A stretch of 64,000 bases of DNA from Nectonema munidae (taxonomy: Eukaryota; Nematomorpha; Nectonematoida; Nectonematidae). The first letter of the stretch is position 1, and every line of letters begins with the position of its first letter. Shown in pieces: positions 42,001-57,000 of this stretch. The stretch is from positions 682,001 through 746,000 of the forward strand of contig JAUIRK010001041.1 of the NCBI GenBank assembly GCA_030549495.1. Direction: 5' to 3'. Made by a program: the position numbers and the translations under genes. The notes beneath the pieces were generated by a model that was not told the origin of the DNA, searched no databases, and was given only the letters and a program-made list of their open reading frames with translations.

Positions 42001-45000
42001 TAGCAGGAGTAGACTCTAAGAAAAAATTGAGAAAGCTATCGTATTAAAAAGAAAAAAAACAGTTTAATATAGGAAATTTTAAATCAATTCATAACTTTAT
42101 CATCTGAAATCGGTTTCTGAGCTAATACCGCTAATTTTATTGAATTGCAAATTGAGATAAACAGGCTCTGAAATTTACTAAACGCTTATAAAATCATAAT
42201 AATTAATGGATGAGGTTGGCTTACAAGCTGAAAAAATCGTAATGAAAAAATTAATTTTTCGTTATTATATATTGCCAGTGATTTATTTTAATTATACAGA
42301 AATATTATAACATAAAACATCTTGGATGGAAGGCCAAACATTACTAGAAAACACGTAGAGGAAAAAGATCCAAAAAGTATAAAGAATTAAATAATTAGTT
42401 ATTTAACTCAGCATTCCACTTACTTTCTACATAAAGAAAAAATATATATAAAAAGAGATTAGTTTTTAGTTTCTAAAATAAAGATATTTTTATGACAGAA
42501 TGACTATAAATTTTCGCCATTCTTTCATACAGTTGTTTTTAATCCACTTTCATTTGCTTTTCATTACTTTAAATGGGAATAAAATTAACGTACTATCATT
42601 ATTAATCAAATTCATAGAATTTAAAATTATATAATTAAATTTAACCCATTAAGTACCATAGAAATCAGACGATATCTAAAAATAACGCAGACGATTTATA
42701 TTCAAAGTCATTGAAAAAAGCAGACGAAGATAAAATTACTTATGTTCCTAAATGGGAGCATTGGGACAAAAAAATTAATCTTGAAATTCTAGAAGTAACA
42801 CAATTTAAACAACAAATTATTATGATTAGAATATGCAATTCAATATTTTCTTAGTTACAAGCAGGGCAAACAATTTTTGACACAATCAAAAATTTTTGAC
42901 TTATTGCACGAAATTTGGAAAAATTCAAGCTTTCGCAACTAAAGATAATCGTTTATTAGATTAATAAAAAAATTAAAAAATTTTAAGTAAAATAATAATA
43001 GTTTTAAAATAATATTAAAATTTTTGCTTCTTTATTGACTTTTTGTTTTTAACACATATCACGCTAAGAGAAAGAAGATGAGATTAAGTAATTTGATATA
43101 AAATTACTTTAAAATCAAGATATCGTCTGGGTCAGTTTTTGATTTCATTGACATTTATTCGGCTTGGAAGGAGCGTATCTTCCATATTTTGGATGTTTTA
43201 TTCAAAATTTTATTTTTTATTTCCTTACATTATATCAGCTTTTTATTCAACGACAATGTTAAAAACAAATTTATGGTGAAAATTAAAGCATTAAAAGAGA
43301 CTAAAAAATAAAAGTGTAAATTCAAGTTCTGAATGATAATTACTAATTAAACATGAAACAATCATTGAAAATATTTTAACTTTTGGTTTTCTAAAAGCAG
43401 TTTTTCACACAAAATGAATTTTAGACTTTGTATTGACCTAAAAAATCGAAAAAACAGAAGAAAATATAGTTCAACCAAAATTAAAAAAATTGAATTACAG
43501 TGACTTTTTTTCTTTCTTTTTTTTAAATTTATTTTAAAATAGAAATTTTTTAACTTTTTAGATAAAAAATTTTATGAAGCAAAAAATAGAAGAATACATA
43601 AACAGAAAACAATTTTTACCACTACTTCACAGCTTTGCATTTTTATTTACTATTTTTATAAACTCTAAATTATAAAAAGTAATGCTTCTTAAAACTAAAT
43701 TCAAAATAAATTATAATAAATAAAAAAATTATATTTTTTATTAAGAAAAAGTTAGAAATTTGACACGCGTGATTGATATCAACAAAGTTATAAAAACGTA
43801 AAGACTCAGCTGGATTTGACATGTTTCCAGAAGAAATAGTGGCGAACTTATAAAGAATGCTTTAGAATTATGTTTCGGTAGAAGAGAGAAAAGGAGACCT
43901 AAACTAATCTGGGTGGAAAAAATTCGGAAGAATATGAAAAGTTTAGGACTTAAACTTGGCGATGAAACAAACAGGCGAAACTAGAGACGCAAAATCAAGA
44001 TGACTTTAATCCGTTTGTTTAATTGTTATCTTTGGTGATCAGGCTCACCCCAGCTTGCTGGGATTAATCATGGCTGTTAAAAATTGAACGATGATGGTGG
44101 TGATGAAGGCTTCTTATATTCAAAAATACACTGTATCCTAGTAAATCTCAGAGCCATATATGATGCCTCCGGAGCATTGCTGAGAGCCTAATATATGAGA
44201 ATAATGTTTTAGCATCATTATGTTGATGAAACACTTGATAAAAAAATAAAACTTTATACTACAAATAATTTTGAAAAATACAAAATATACATGCTTTAAA
44301 ATTAATTGATTGATATAAATACAATACTTTTTATCTAAATAATTGGAATTGTTTTTAAGTGATTATTAAAATAACGAAAAAATTATTATGACCCTATCTG
44401 ATGGCGTTCCCTTTTTCTGTGATCGAATGGGTTAAAATAATGAACTTTAAAAAAAAGAAAAATAATACCTGCTATTCTAGGAGTGATGAAATTTATACGA
44501 GTACCAGGTTTATCGCTAAGTGGACTAAAAAGTAAAAAAAATGTAATACTTGAGATCAGAAGTTATTTAATTGAATATATTGAAAAATTATATTCGTCGC
44601 AAACTTAATGAATTTATTAGTAAATGACATGAATAATCAAAGGTCAATTATTTTTGGGATGCAATGAAACAATGTTTAAATGTGTATCTTGTGGTTGTCT
44701 TATTTTTTGCTATCTTCCTGTTACAAATTAAGTTTTCGTATATATAATAATCTGGAAGCAGCGCACACCTTGTCAAAGAGAGCGTCATTCGGTTTTGATA
44801 TATTAAAGGCCATGCGGTTTTATCGAACACACAAAGTTAACATATATATTAAAATTTAGGTTGATTACAGTAGGATAATAATTTTTCGATAATTATATTT
44901 TGGGAGATAAAATTAGGTACACGCGCAGTTAGCCTACAGACAGTAATATTTTAAAGAATATATGATCATCTTAGAAAAAATTTTCATAGATTCAAAAACT

Positions 45001-48000
45001 ATTTAAAAAATTTAACTAAATAAATAAATATATTTAAAAATACATAAAAACTAACTAGGTAAATAGCAAAAAATTAACAATGTGATTAAAAATACATTTT
45101 TTTCAAAATTTAGGCAATTATCGGCTAAGCAAAATAACCGTAGACAAACTGTCATACCAATGAGAATTTAGGTACAAAAGTTATAGCTTAACTTTATAGG
45201 GGGCGTGAGTAGGGTTGGTTAGCTGCTGGATCCGATAACTCAAGGTCTTGGGTTCGATCCAGCATCAAGCCTGCTTTCCTCATAGTTCGATACAAGCGGC
45301 GCAATTGTGCCTTCTCGATGAAAACACCATATGGTACCTTTGGTAACTATTATAATCATTATGATAAAAGCTTTTTTTTATTATAATTCAGAAATTTATG
45401 ATTTAAAAGAAGCGTACCGTAAAAATGATGTTAAATATCCTTTTTTAAAAGCTATAAATCAATTTGTTAAAATATTTGAGTTCTATTTTTAATTTGTTCT
45501 AGTGATGCTAACCGAAGTATTTCTTAGGCATAAATGAAATCCTAGTAATCAAGCCAGCAGTACCATATGTCGCCTGTCATTTCGGATAGTGGTCCCTACA
45601 ATTATTCGTCGCTGTTGTCGTGAATTAGTAAACATTCGCTTTAATTCCCACTTTTATCAGTATATTTACCAAAAACGGCAGTGCGGGTTATCTACGTAAA
45701 CACGAATTTAACCCAGAAACAAAAAAGTTGAAAAAGAAAAATTTGTGAAAGAAAATAGGCAAAACGAGAATTCTATTAAACGTATAATTTTATTATATAT
45801 AATACATATTCTATTTATCTCTTTATTAAAAAATTTTTTTGAAGCTCAACGTTTCTAAAGTTTTGTTACGAATTATACACGCGCACTACGTATGTTTCTG
45901 AAAATAGTGGTTAACAATTGGTAAGCGGATTAAACACGAGTCTTTACGGTAATCAAAATTGAACACATTAGTCAAACGAGCACGTTTGGAGTTCAGACAG
46001 TTAAATTTTTTAACCGATTGCTTACCATGATGATAAGAAAGCTAAATCGAGGGACTAAACATATAATTAAAATCGTTATAAGTAAAAATAGTATCAAGAA
46101 TGTATTACGGTTAAAAAAACGTTTTAAATTCTTTCACAACAGTTTGGATTTTACTGAAATTTTAGATAAGATAAAATATACATTAGTATTAAAAAAGTAA
46201 AATCGAAAATTTCTAACGAATCCACGTACAAATTTTAAATTGTTTATACTTTTATTTCGTATTATTTAATACTATTATTGTGTTCGCTTTTCCAAAATAT
46301 ATCCGATGAATATTTGGGAGTTCTAAAGCGATTTAGGTATGCTAAAGGTAAAGGTACCGTGGGGTGTTTTCATCGAGAAGGCACAATTGCGCCGCTTGTA
46401 TCGAACTATAAGAAAGTAGGCTTAATGCGGGATCGAACCCAAGACCTTGAGTTATCGAAACCCATTACCTAACCAACCTTACTCACGCCCCCTTAACGGA
46501 TACCTAATTTCATAATGAACACCACACAACCTCGATAAACAAAATCTTATTAGCCATAAAAACTCATTGAAAAAGATAAGCAGATGAGATATTTTCATGA
46601 TCCTTATTGGATTAAGTTAAGAGAAATTGTTTTGGAAAATTCTCCTATCAACGAGTCCTTTCTTTGAAACTTAATGTTAAGTAAGATTATATCAAAGTTG
46701 AAGAACTAGAGTTAGACAGCTCTTAGCTTTAATAGAGCCCGCAAGACCAGATCAAAAACCTACGCTTCACACTACGCCATCTGAAGAGCTACAAATGATA
46801 AAAAGTAAATAAAATATTTGATTGTGATAAAAAAACAAATGTTTTTATGAAAGAATATTAAAGATAAAATTTATTGAAGGAAAATATTACGAATTAGAAT
46901 GGGTAAATAATGCTTTATTAGACTTTTCTTGAACGCCTTTCATGATTTTGCCAGCTGAACCTTTAATGGATGCCAGCATACTTTGAGAAGACGTTAAAGA
47001 AGGATCTGCATTATTTTCGACAAATTTATTATTTGTTTCAGAATTTGAGTGTTTGCCTTTCTCTGTTTTACCGTGAATTGGTGCTTTATCTAAATTTGCT
47101 TTGGAAAAAAATTAATGTTTTATATAGGAAGTGAAATCTCAAAATAAATAAACTGGATTAAACTTAGTAACATATTGAAAAAGAAGTGTTGATTTTCACA
47201 TCAATTTAATCAAATAAAAGTATCAATAGAATACAAATTAAAACAAAAATATACACATATTTACATTGCAAAAAGGAAATTTAACACATATGCAAGTGGA
47301 GATTCAAGATGGGAGATGAAGAAAAATTTTATTTGATAATATAATTAGGTAAGAAAAGATAGATGATTTATCCTTAAATTTGGTGAGGGATTGAAAAAAC
47401 ATAAATTTGGAAAATAAAAAAAAAATTATCTTTTTTTTTTTAGAAACTTTGAAACAAGATTCGCAGAAAAAAATACTAACTTCGCTAACTTTAAGCCCAA
47501 ATGAAGGGCGATGTAAAATCTCTATATAAAAATGTTATTAAGTGTTCAAATTAAGCTAATCGGCAAAATATAAAACAATTTAACAAGGAAATAATAATAA
47601 TAAAATATTTCTTCAGGCATTTAAATAAGGTAATTTTGGGTCTTGATATTTCATTACACGACATTTCATCATAACGATACTTCATCACACGACACTTCAT
47701 CATAACCACACTTCATCACATGACATTTCATCATATGCATGGGTTGTTTGTTGTAAAGGATTAAAAGTTTATTATCCAATAGTAATCCATATAGGAAGTA
47801 TTAGAGGATATAGAAGCGGACAAATTTTACATGGGTATGATGGGCTTAACCTTGGTATGATGTAGATAATATTCTTAAATTTTTATGCCTCTTCTGTTCA
47901 CCAACACTTCTTTGTTAGTTCTTTTCTTTTTAAAAATAACTTAACTTTATTTTCGTTTTCCTTTCTGTTTATTCTCTGTTGCTTAAATCATAAAGTTTTT

Positions 48001-51000
48001 GCACTTGAAAAATAATTATAATAGAAAACAATACAATAGAAAATTTCTGTAATTTTGGAACAACTTCTAAAGGAAAAGAAACCGTGATATTCAAAAATTG
48101 AGAATATTATAAACATCAAGAAAACAAAGATACTTCTATTCGTTGGTGATTTGCAGAGTATTAAAAAAAAGATGTAACACGTTTATTACAACTTTAGGGA
48201 AGCGTGTGATTTCTTTCCCAAAACCTGAGCATTCCCATTATTTGGACAGAGAAAAAATCAGCGCGAAATTAGCCGTAAATAAAATGAAAATTGCAATGAA
48301 AGAAGTTGGAGCATCTCCTATGATTGTTGCTCGCGAATTTTCCCAAAATGTATCTACTTCAGCTATGATGCGAATACCAAAAAAACCAAGTCTGATCCGA
48401 ACGTTACAAGGATCTAAAAAAGGTTCAATGCGTCATCAGTTTTGCCAACCTCAACGAATTTTTTAAGTTACAGGCAAGTTTCGCGAAATCTTATTGTATG
48501 ATTCGGGCGTTGACGACACAGAAAGATTCCTTATATTTGGACATAGTGAAGTTGTATCTTCTTTGTCTCGTGCCAAAGTTTGGATTGCTGATGGAACATT
48601 CAAGGTTGTACCTTCCTTATTTTATCAAGTATACACTCTTGATTTTCAATTTGGAGAAGGGCGCAATCCAGCTGGAATGTATGCCCTTTTGAAGAACAAA
48701 AGTAGAAATACTTATAGAAGGTTGATGAACGCCATAAAAGAAATTGTTCCTGGTTCAAATCCTGAACAAATTCTCCTAGATTTTGAAATTGCGGCAATGA
48801 CGGAATTTCAGTATGCTTTTCCGAACACCTAAATTAAAGGTTGTTTTTTTCATCTTTCACAGAGTGTGCATAAAAAAGTCGTAGAATTGGGAATGAAATC
48901 AGAAATGGAAAGTGACACTGAACTAAGCACACTGGTTCTTTGTTTACCTGCACTTTCTTTAGTACCAAGAAATTTGGTTGAAAATGCTTTTGATACTTTA
49001 GCAGAGCATATGGCGGAAAATGAAAAAATTAATCAACTTCTAACATACTTCGAAAACACATATATTAGAGAAAGATATAAAAGAAATGGAACAGCAAGAA
49101 ATCCACTTTTTCCTATTGCTAAATGGAATCATTTCGAAAATTGTGTGGAAGGAGTGGCTCGAACTACAAATGCCGTAGAGGGCTTTTCATTTTTGTATAT
49201 AATTACGCTTTGCAATTTTTGTTTCAGTGCAGCCACCCAACAATTTGGAATTTCCTAAATGGTATTTGCAAGGACATCGCGTTTCAACGTTTAAACTTAA
49301 TACAAGGAATTACTGGTGTTACTCTACCGACCAATAAGAAATATCTGTCGATCAAAGAAAAGATCAAATGCCTAACTAGTCAATTTGAACAATCTGATAT
49401 CATATCATATCTTAAAGCTGTTCAATATTCTGCCTGTAAGTAGTTTGTTTTCAACAATAAAATGTTTTATTTTTCGTTATTATTTTTCTTGTTTTTTGAG
49501 GTAAATAAAATTATAATACTCTCATTCTTGAAATTTCATGTTTAAATTTAATATGAATAAATTAAATAAAAGAGAAAGAGTTAATGTGTTTTTCATCATT
49601 TTTCATTACTGGAGTAAGGTTTTTTTTTAGGAATGTACCGATTCAAAATATTACAAATAACTTCAGTTTTGTCAAAGCATTTGACAAAACTAAATTAACA
49701 TTTTGTTTATTAAAAAACAAATTAGATAACATTTTGTTTATTTAATATAAATTTTAGAGAAAAAAAATTGTTTCAGATTCAAATAAATAAATATTAATAT
49801 TTTTTAAGAACCCTATTTATGGCAGGGCGGGGCGGAATCAGCCCCACCCTATTGGTTTTGTCCGGTTTTTTTTGAAAATTTTTCTTCCTTATTCATGATA
49901 CTCTTTGACTTTTATTTTTATTACTTCATCTTTAAAATAATAAAATCTTGTTTGAATTTACGACCTCTAATTCAAGTTATGGCACAGAGATGAACCCTAT
50001 GTCTTACTTTATAAAGTTCCAAAGATTTTAAAATATTTCAAAGAAGAAATTTTTTAGATACATCTTTTATTGATAATATATTTAATTAATTTTCAAAGTT
50101 AGTATCAAAAAAAGCTTGAATATTTATGAATCTAGGTCGTTGACCCCTGATATGACATCACGTATATTTGACCATTTTCCAAATTTTTTTTTCTCAGATT
50201 ACAGTTTCTTTTATACAAACATAACACAAAAATATATCCATCATTTTGAAATTTGAAAGATTCGAAATTACCTACTAGCTATAAAGCACTCGATAGGTAA
50301 CTAAGGAACGTTTATCAAGTATATTTTCGAAAGTTTTGATTTTGTTATCTAAAATGGTGTCTTTATTAGCTATATATATATATATAGCACTGTTCGGTCA
50401 ACTTATCACTTTAACTTTCTGCATGATTAAAGTAGTATTTGCGTCATGCTTTATTCATTATTACTATAATTTCAAAAAATAGGCTGGAACTGAGAACACA
50501 TCTATTTTCAGTATCATTCATAATGAGTGAACGCAAATATCAATAGCGTGCTCTGCTCTTCAAGGTTATTTTACATGAATCTGTGACATATGTGTACTCA
50601 TATCAATATATTTTTCAATTGTATCTTTATGATTGTGTCATTTGAAAACTACAATCTAAAAGAAAACATCCAAGCAAAAAAAGCTCTCCTATTCAAGTTT
50701 TAGAGAATATTTTCCAAGTTGAAGTTGGATCAGAGAAAATGATGGAGCTTGAATTGTCTGAAAACGAAAGTGAAGAAGTAGATAGATACACTGATTTGGC
50801 TTCATCTGAAGAAAGTGATCTTGAAGAGCAGGCTGATTTAGATTTTTTTTGGATGAAGAGTTTAGAGACTTTCATGATAATAATAGGAATTTTCATTCAA
50901 TCGAAGACGCGTTAGATGAGAATATGTATGATTTAATTGGAGAACAGAAAAGAGAAAATTTTTCATGCATTTTCAAAAGAACCATAGAAGAGAAAAATGA

Positions 51001-54000
51001 AGGGATCAAGAACTAAGTTGGAACACAGGGTTTCCTGAGAGAAGGGGCCGTCAAAGCAGAGAAAATGTTATAAAAGGCGGTGTAGGACTCAAATATGGGG
51101 TTCGTGCCGAGTCACCCTTAGAATGCTTGAATTTATTTTTATGTGAGGAAATGCTTAATCAAGTTATCATGCATACAAACAGATATATTCAGTTCAATAA
51201 TACTGTGAAGTTAAATGACACTAGTTACCCACATATAATCCTCACAAATTATTCTGAAATGAAAGCTTATATTGGGTTGACGTATTTGAGAGCTCTTTTG
51301 AGACAAAACTTTTTGAGATTAGATTTTTTGTGGTCCGATAGCGGATGCCCTTATTTTTCTTGTGTAATGAGTTTGAAAAGGTTTTATTTTTTAAATAAGC
51401 ACATTTGTTTTGACGATTTTGCAACAAGAAAAGAAAGGTGGAATTTTGATCGTTTTGCAGCCTTTCGTGATCTTTTTGAGAAAATCAATGCCAACTGCTG
51501 TAAATATGTTTACCCTAGTGCTTTTTTGACAATTGATGAATCACTCTATCCTTCCAAAACAGCAATTAAATTTAAGGTATATAACCCTTTAAAACCTGCT
51601 AAATACGGCCTTCTTTTCAGATCTCTGAGTTCTGTAGAATATGCATATACATATCAGTCTATTGTTTACTCTGGAAAACCTAGTCATGGCAGTGGCCCTT
51701 ATTATATTAGTACCACACTAGGTGTAGTGAAAAAGTTAATAAATAACGTTAAGCAATATTCGAACATAGAAGGAAGAAACATAACCATAGATAGATTTTA
51801 CACTTCTATACCTTTAGTTGATTTTTTGTACAAGGAAAAAGTCACCTGCGTCGGTACTATAATGTCCACAAAGAAAGGTATTCCCAATAGCATAAAAAAT
51901 TTTCAAGACAGAGAAAACTTTTCCTACAAAGTATTTTGGGAAATGAATTATTTCAAATATTTGAGCCTGCATAGTTATGTTGTGAAAAGAAAGTCAAATA
52001 GCAAAAATATTTTTATTTTATCATCTCTTCCTTCTATATTAGGAGTTAGTAAAAATGAAACAAAAAAACTGCTATATTTAAGCTATACGATTACACTAAA
52101 GGGGGCACTGATATATTTGATCAGCGCGTCGGTCTTGTGTGAGAAAGTCGAGAAAATGGACTGTGAAAGCGTGGAGCTTTATTTTGGATACTAGTAGAGT
52201 AAATGCAGGAACTGTATTTTATTTAAAAAACAGAAAAGATCCCAGGAAAATTGATTCATTTAATTTTGGAATGGAAATAGTTAAGTCTCTTGTTATACCA
52301 TTCATTGAAGAAAGACCAACTGTGTGTTTGACAAGCAAATTAAAAGCTAAAATCAACAATATCTTGAATAAAAATCCTGAGATTGCAATATCTCAACTTT
52401 CTGCAGATAAGAAGGGACAAAATAGACGCTGTGAAACATGCCTGAAATCAATTACTGGTGAAGGATACACAAAAAAGAGAGATAAATTGAAAAAACAAGG
52501 CAGCAATGCCAAAAGTGCAAAAAGTCATGTCATGTTGTTCGCTTCATTCTGTACTAATCTGCTGGGATTGTTATGCTTGAATATTTACAATTTTTGTAAT
52601 AAAATATTTTGTCCTCTTTTCTTAATTAATCTTATAGACTTTTTTAATTTTTATTTTACTTATCCTAATTTTGTGTTTATGTGATTACTTGATTGAAGCA
52701 CACGATATGGATTGATTGAGTCATGTTCAAGTTCTTCTTTTACAAAAAAATCATAGTTGAATATCAGTGCTACTTCTGCACATTATCATTGAAAATACTA
52801 CCTTTATTTTAATTATTTTTTTGGTTGTTATACTTCGTTTGTGTTAAACATGAAAACTTCAAAAAATATATAGTATACTGTCTGAAACTAGTATAATTAG
52901 CGCCGTTTGGATAAAAAATGCTGCCTCTCAAAATGTGCTGACTGTGGACGACCGCCCCTATTACTCTAAAGTTGTTTTTTTGCAAAAATGAGGGTGTCTG
53001 GTAACTAAGCTCGCGTAGAAAAATTTAGTCAAATATTCATTTTTTTTACCTAAAAAAACTACATTGCATGACCAAGATGATTTATAAAAAAATTTTTAAC
53101 TGAAATATTACTTTGACTATTTAAATTTTGTGAATAAATTTTTTTTTTAAATTTTGATTTTAATTTTTCCGTTTTTTTAAGTTTTGGTCCATTCTTTTTA
53201 TTTTTTAGACCTAATAGGTTTAAATTTTTCAAGCCTAAATGACAGACACCTGTTTGATTGATTTGATCAAAAATTTAACATTTATATAAGTTCATTAAGC
53301 GTATTCGAAAAACTAAACATATTATTGTTTTATACAATTAAATTCAAAATGTTTTGATTTTTATTGATTACCTTAAAATTGACACATTTTCAACTCTTGT
53401 TAATTGATTCAGCATGCTTATAATAGGTAAGCAATGGAATTACGAGTGATAATTGTTTTTATCTTTGCTTTAATAAGACAGGGGCGGAATCCGCCCCTCC
53501 CTGCCGTAAACTGTATATAAAATAGCCTGCCTTAAATAGTGTACAAAATTAGAATTTTTATTTTTAATGAAAAATACTGTTATATATATTATATTTATTC
53601 ATTAAAATTTGAAAGAAATTTTTCAAAGTTTGACTTTTATTAAAAATTATTTTTTTGTTTATTCGAAAAAAATGATTCAATACCGATTCTTTAAAAAATA
53701 GCTGAAAACAATATATAGGTACATCGCTAGTTTTTTTTAAATAAAATTCAGTTTTATGACATGAAATGTTGTATGATGAAGCGTTGTTGTAATGAAATGG
53801 AGTTGTGTATGATGAAATGTCGCGTGATGAAGTGTCGTTGGGATGAAATATCGTAGCACGTAATTTTGATCCGAACAAATTTCGATAACACAATATGGCG
53901 GCTGATAGCATTATCTTTCATTATTATAGACGGCTTCTACTGTATGCGTATACTTTCAATATGATATTGTTAAAAAAAGTCATTTAATCAATTCTACTTT

Positions 54001-57000
54001 CTTTTTAGAAGTCTATAACAAAAATCTTAAATTCACTTAAAAGCCCATGTTTGGATACAAGCGCTGCTAATTGAGGCTTTTTGATAAAAACACTCCATAG
54101 TATCTCACATTACCTACTTTTTGTGTAAGGAGCCAAAATATAATTGATATTCGTGGCATAAAAGTTAGCATAAGATAAAATAAATTAAACTACCTGTATT
54201 ATCAATTGCCTCTAAATCTGACAAAACTTCGCCAATATCAGGACGATGGTTCGGATTGGGAACAAGCATTTTTTCTTTAAAAAACAAAACATACATTAAG
54301 AATGATGCTACAATGTAAGTGACAAAATTGTTAGAATTAATCCTTTGAAAATATCAGACTCCCAATAGAGTAAAACCTGTCTTAGCGGCCACCTTGTTAG
54401 AATGGTCACTTGTCTATACCAACCACTCTACAACATCCTGATTCAGTCAAACTGCAAAAGAGTATAAGCCTAATAGAACGGGACTTGTCTAAAATGGTCA
54501 TTTTCAATAGGTCCCATATTATATAATTTCAAATTATATTTCATATTTAATTTTATATATTTTATGTTCCATTTCGAGCATGATTTTAAATATATATATC
54601 TGGTCTAGTGTGCTTCCAGCTAAGATTTTGGTGGGCTAATTTTTTTTGTATTATTTTAAATTAGAAGTTAACATTATTAAGAGATTCTTTAATTAAATTG
54701 AAATAAGAAAGGTTAAATTTCTTAGTTATTTTAATTCAAGCATTATCTGGTTGTGTAGAATAATTTTTTGCACGTTTAGATAAATTAAATGTACTTCATA
54801 ATAATACTTATGTACAAGTCGAACAAATGCCCGAACTGCCCCTGATATATTAAATAAATTAATCATTTTAAAAAATGTGATTAATATTTTAGCTAGTTTT
54901 TGTGATGTGATTAAATGTATAGCTCAAAATATGAAATTATAGGTTAATTTTTTCTTATTTTTAAATGTTTTTTTTCATTTTTTTTAAATAAATATATCGC
55001 ATGCAGTTGTCAACGGGCAATTATCTCCGAAATATTCCTAGAACCGCCTGTCTTCTTCTTCTTGTTCTTTGCCTACACCGTATCCCAAAGTTGGGGGTTG
55101 GTGGCTGAGATCCGCTGTCTTCACTTCTGTCTGTCCAATGCGGCGTCCTAGAACCGTTTGTATATGCATATTAAAAATGAAAAGCAAAACATGTTGAAGT
55201 AAAGACAAAAGTGATGTCATTTTTTTTTGTTACTTTGCTACAATATAATTTTATATTCCAGTAAGGGGTGGATTATGCTACATGGTATGAATGAATATCT
55301 TTTTGAAAAAATGATAACTAAAAGCAAGATTTACATTTTTTTAACATACTCAACTTGTAAAAACTCTGCAAAAACGCGAGAAAATGTTTATTTTTTAAGG
55401 GATTGAAGAAACTAATGAATCTGTTTGCAACAATTTAAATAAAAGAAAGTATTTAAAAGATAACAATGTCAACTTTTATGCTTTTCTGGGATATTGAAAC
55501 TACCTAAACTGGGACAAAAATTTTGCATTAATTTAATTTTTCAGGTATCAAAATTAATTTTAACAAGAGACCCAAACTTTCATCAAGACTGGGATGGTTA
55601 AAGGAAGCTTCATTGTTATGTTTCTGTTGGGTATACAGGAAGGAGAGAAAATTTAAAGTCCTACCACTGGCCTAGTATCCGAGCTTGTATTCTGCATGTA
55701 TATTCATTTTAAAGAAAATATTCATTTTCTGGATCTTTTGCAAGTTTTTGAATGTTCGAAAGTTATATTTAAAGAGGACAGTAAGATTCATGAGGAGTGT
55801 AGACAGGGATGGGGAGTAAGAGGGAAAATATTTTACTCTGACTAAAAATTAAATCAATTTAAAGGTCAACTCTTCAATTCTGACTCCAACTAAAGAATGG
55901 TCAGAGGTAACTACATATGCTTACAAAAATAAAATCATTTTTTTCATGATTTAAAATACTTGAAAAAAGACGACTTGGACTTCCTAAATATTATTATATA
56001 GCGACTACTATCCTATTGAAATCTCCAAAGACACCGACTTCCAACCTTGACTCAACAACCCTGATTGTAAGATACATTATACACTTTTGGATAAGTTTTA
56101 GCTATTAATTTTATTATTTTCAATAATAAATATTATAATATCTCTAGTTCGAGACAAAAAATTTAAAGGAGGTTAGGATGATGAAACAATCAAAGTCTGA
56201 TATGAAGATGCCCCTAAAAATATGTTAGAAAGAGTAAAGCAATTTAAATAATAATAATAATAGTTTATTTGTTAATTTTGTTTTTAATAAAAAAAAGAAT
56301 ACACTTTTCTCAAATATTAAATGTGAGGCTTTATAATATACGGATGTTGTTTAATATATTCTGATTGACTTACTAAAGATCAATTATGACAATCAATCAG
56401 ATATTTAATTGGCAGTTTAGACATTAGATCATTACACCCAAAAAATAACGATTTTAGTATATATAAATAAATTTATATAAGCTATGAAAAAATAATTATT
56501 AATTGACTCTGAAGAAATCAAACAGATGACAGAAGGTAATTACAACCACTTTGATCATTAACAATCATGCATCGTTTATCCATACACTTTGGTTCAAAGT
56601 GTATTTGTGGCAATTAATGAATCGTGTGTACAAATAAAGCGCTAGTTTTTCGAAAATTGCTCTTGTCTTTGTGTATATCATAAATTTACGTGTTTTTTGT
56701 CTATGTGTGTTGTTGTTAGTAGTAGTTTTCTAGTAAAAGACTTTGCTATAAGAACTAAACAAGTTTGACATTTCAGACTCAGTGATCGATTTATGTGGTT
56801 GGAGCCAGACACAAGATGACTTTAAGATAGTTAATATATACATCTAGACAAAACAAACCACATAAACATTATTTTATACACATGTAAAACCTAACGAATA
56901 TTTGAGCCGAAAAAATCATTAATAAAAGATTATGTAAACACGGATTTATAATATTTTTTGGATATCCTAAGCAGTATTGACGTGGACTAGGATTTGAGCG

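Larger units (their letters stand above)
47639..53860 (+). mobile_element. MULE element copy 2, interrupted by a piggyBac
   Basis: Left end GGTCTTGATATTTCATTACA, right end inverted CGTGCTACGATATTTCATC, the same two asymmetric termini as copy 1. Flanked by TAATTTTG (47631-47638 and 53861-53868; 9 bp if G at 47630/53860 is counted). 15-bp tandem arrays at 47649-47735 and 53757-53855. Without the nested 3.7-kb piggyBac it would be about 2.5 kb. In GAK intron 6, opposite to GAK. Confidence 0.88.

Noticed and set aside
44648-44830. Minus-strand frame MFDKTAWPLIYQ as a GAK exon
   Set aside because: It does not match the PTEN-like start and would break phase; the exon at 44469-44524 fits in both sequence and phase.
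9085-46492. Functional tRNA genes at the SINE heads
   Set aside because: Box B is present but the copies share a long non-tRNA tail and lack a clean cloverleaf, so they are SINEs.
50693-50896. Minus-strand 67-codon Ser-rich frame
   Set aside because: It is the reverse shadow of the acidic N-terminus of the piggyBac transposase.
54366-54530. Possible small pogo-like element around AAAACCTGTCTTAGCGGCCA
   Set aside because: The two repeated words are direct, not inverted, and no TA-flanked edges were clear.
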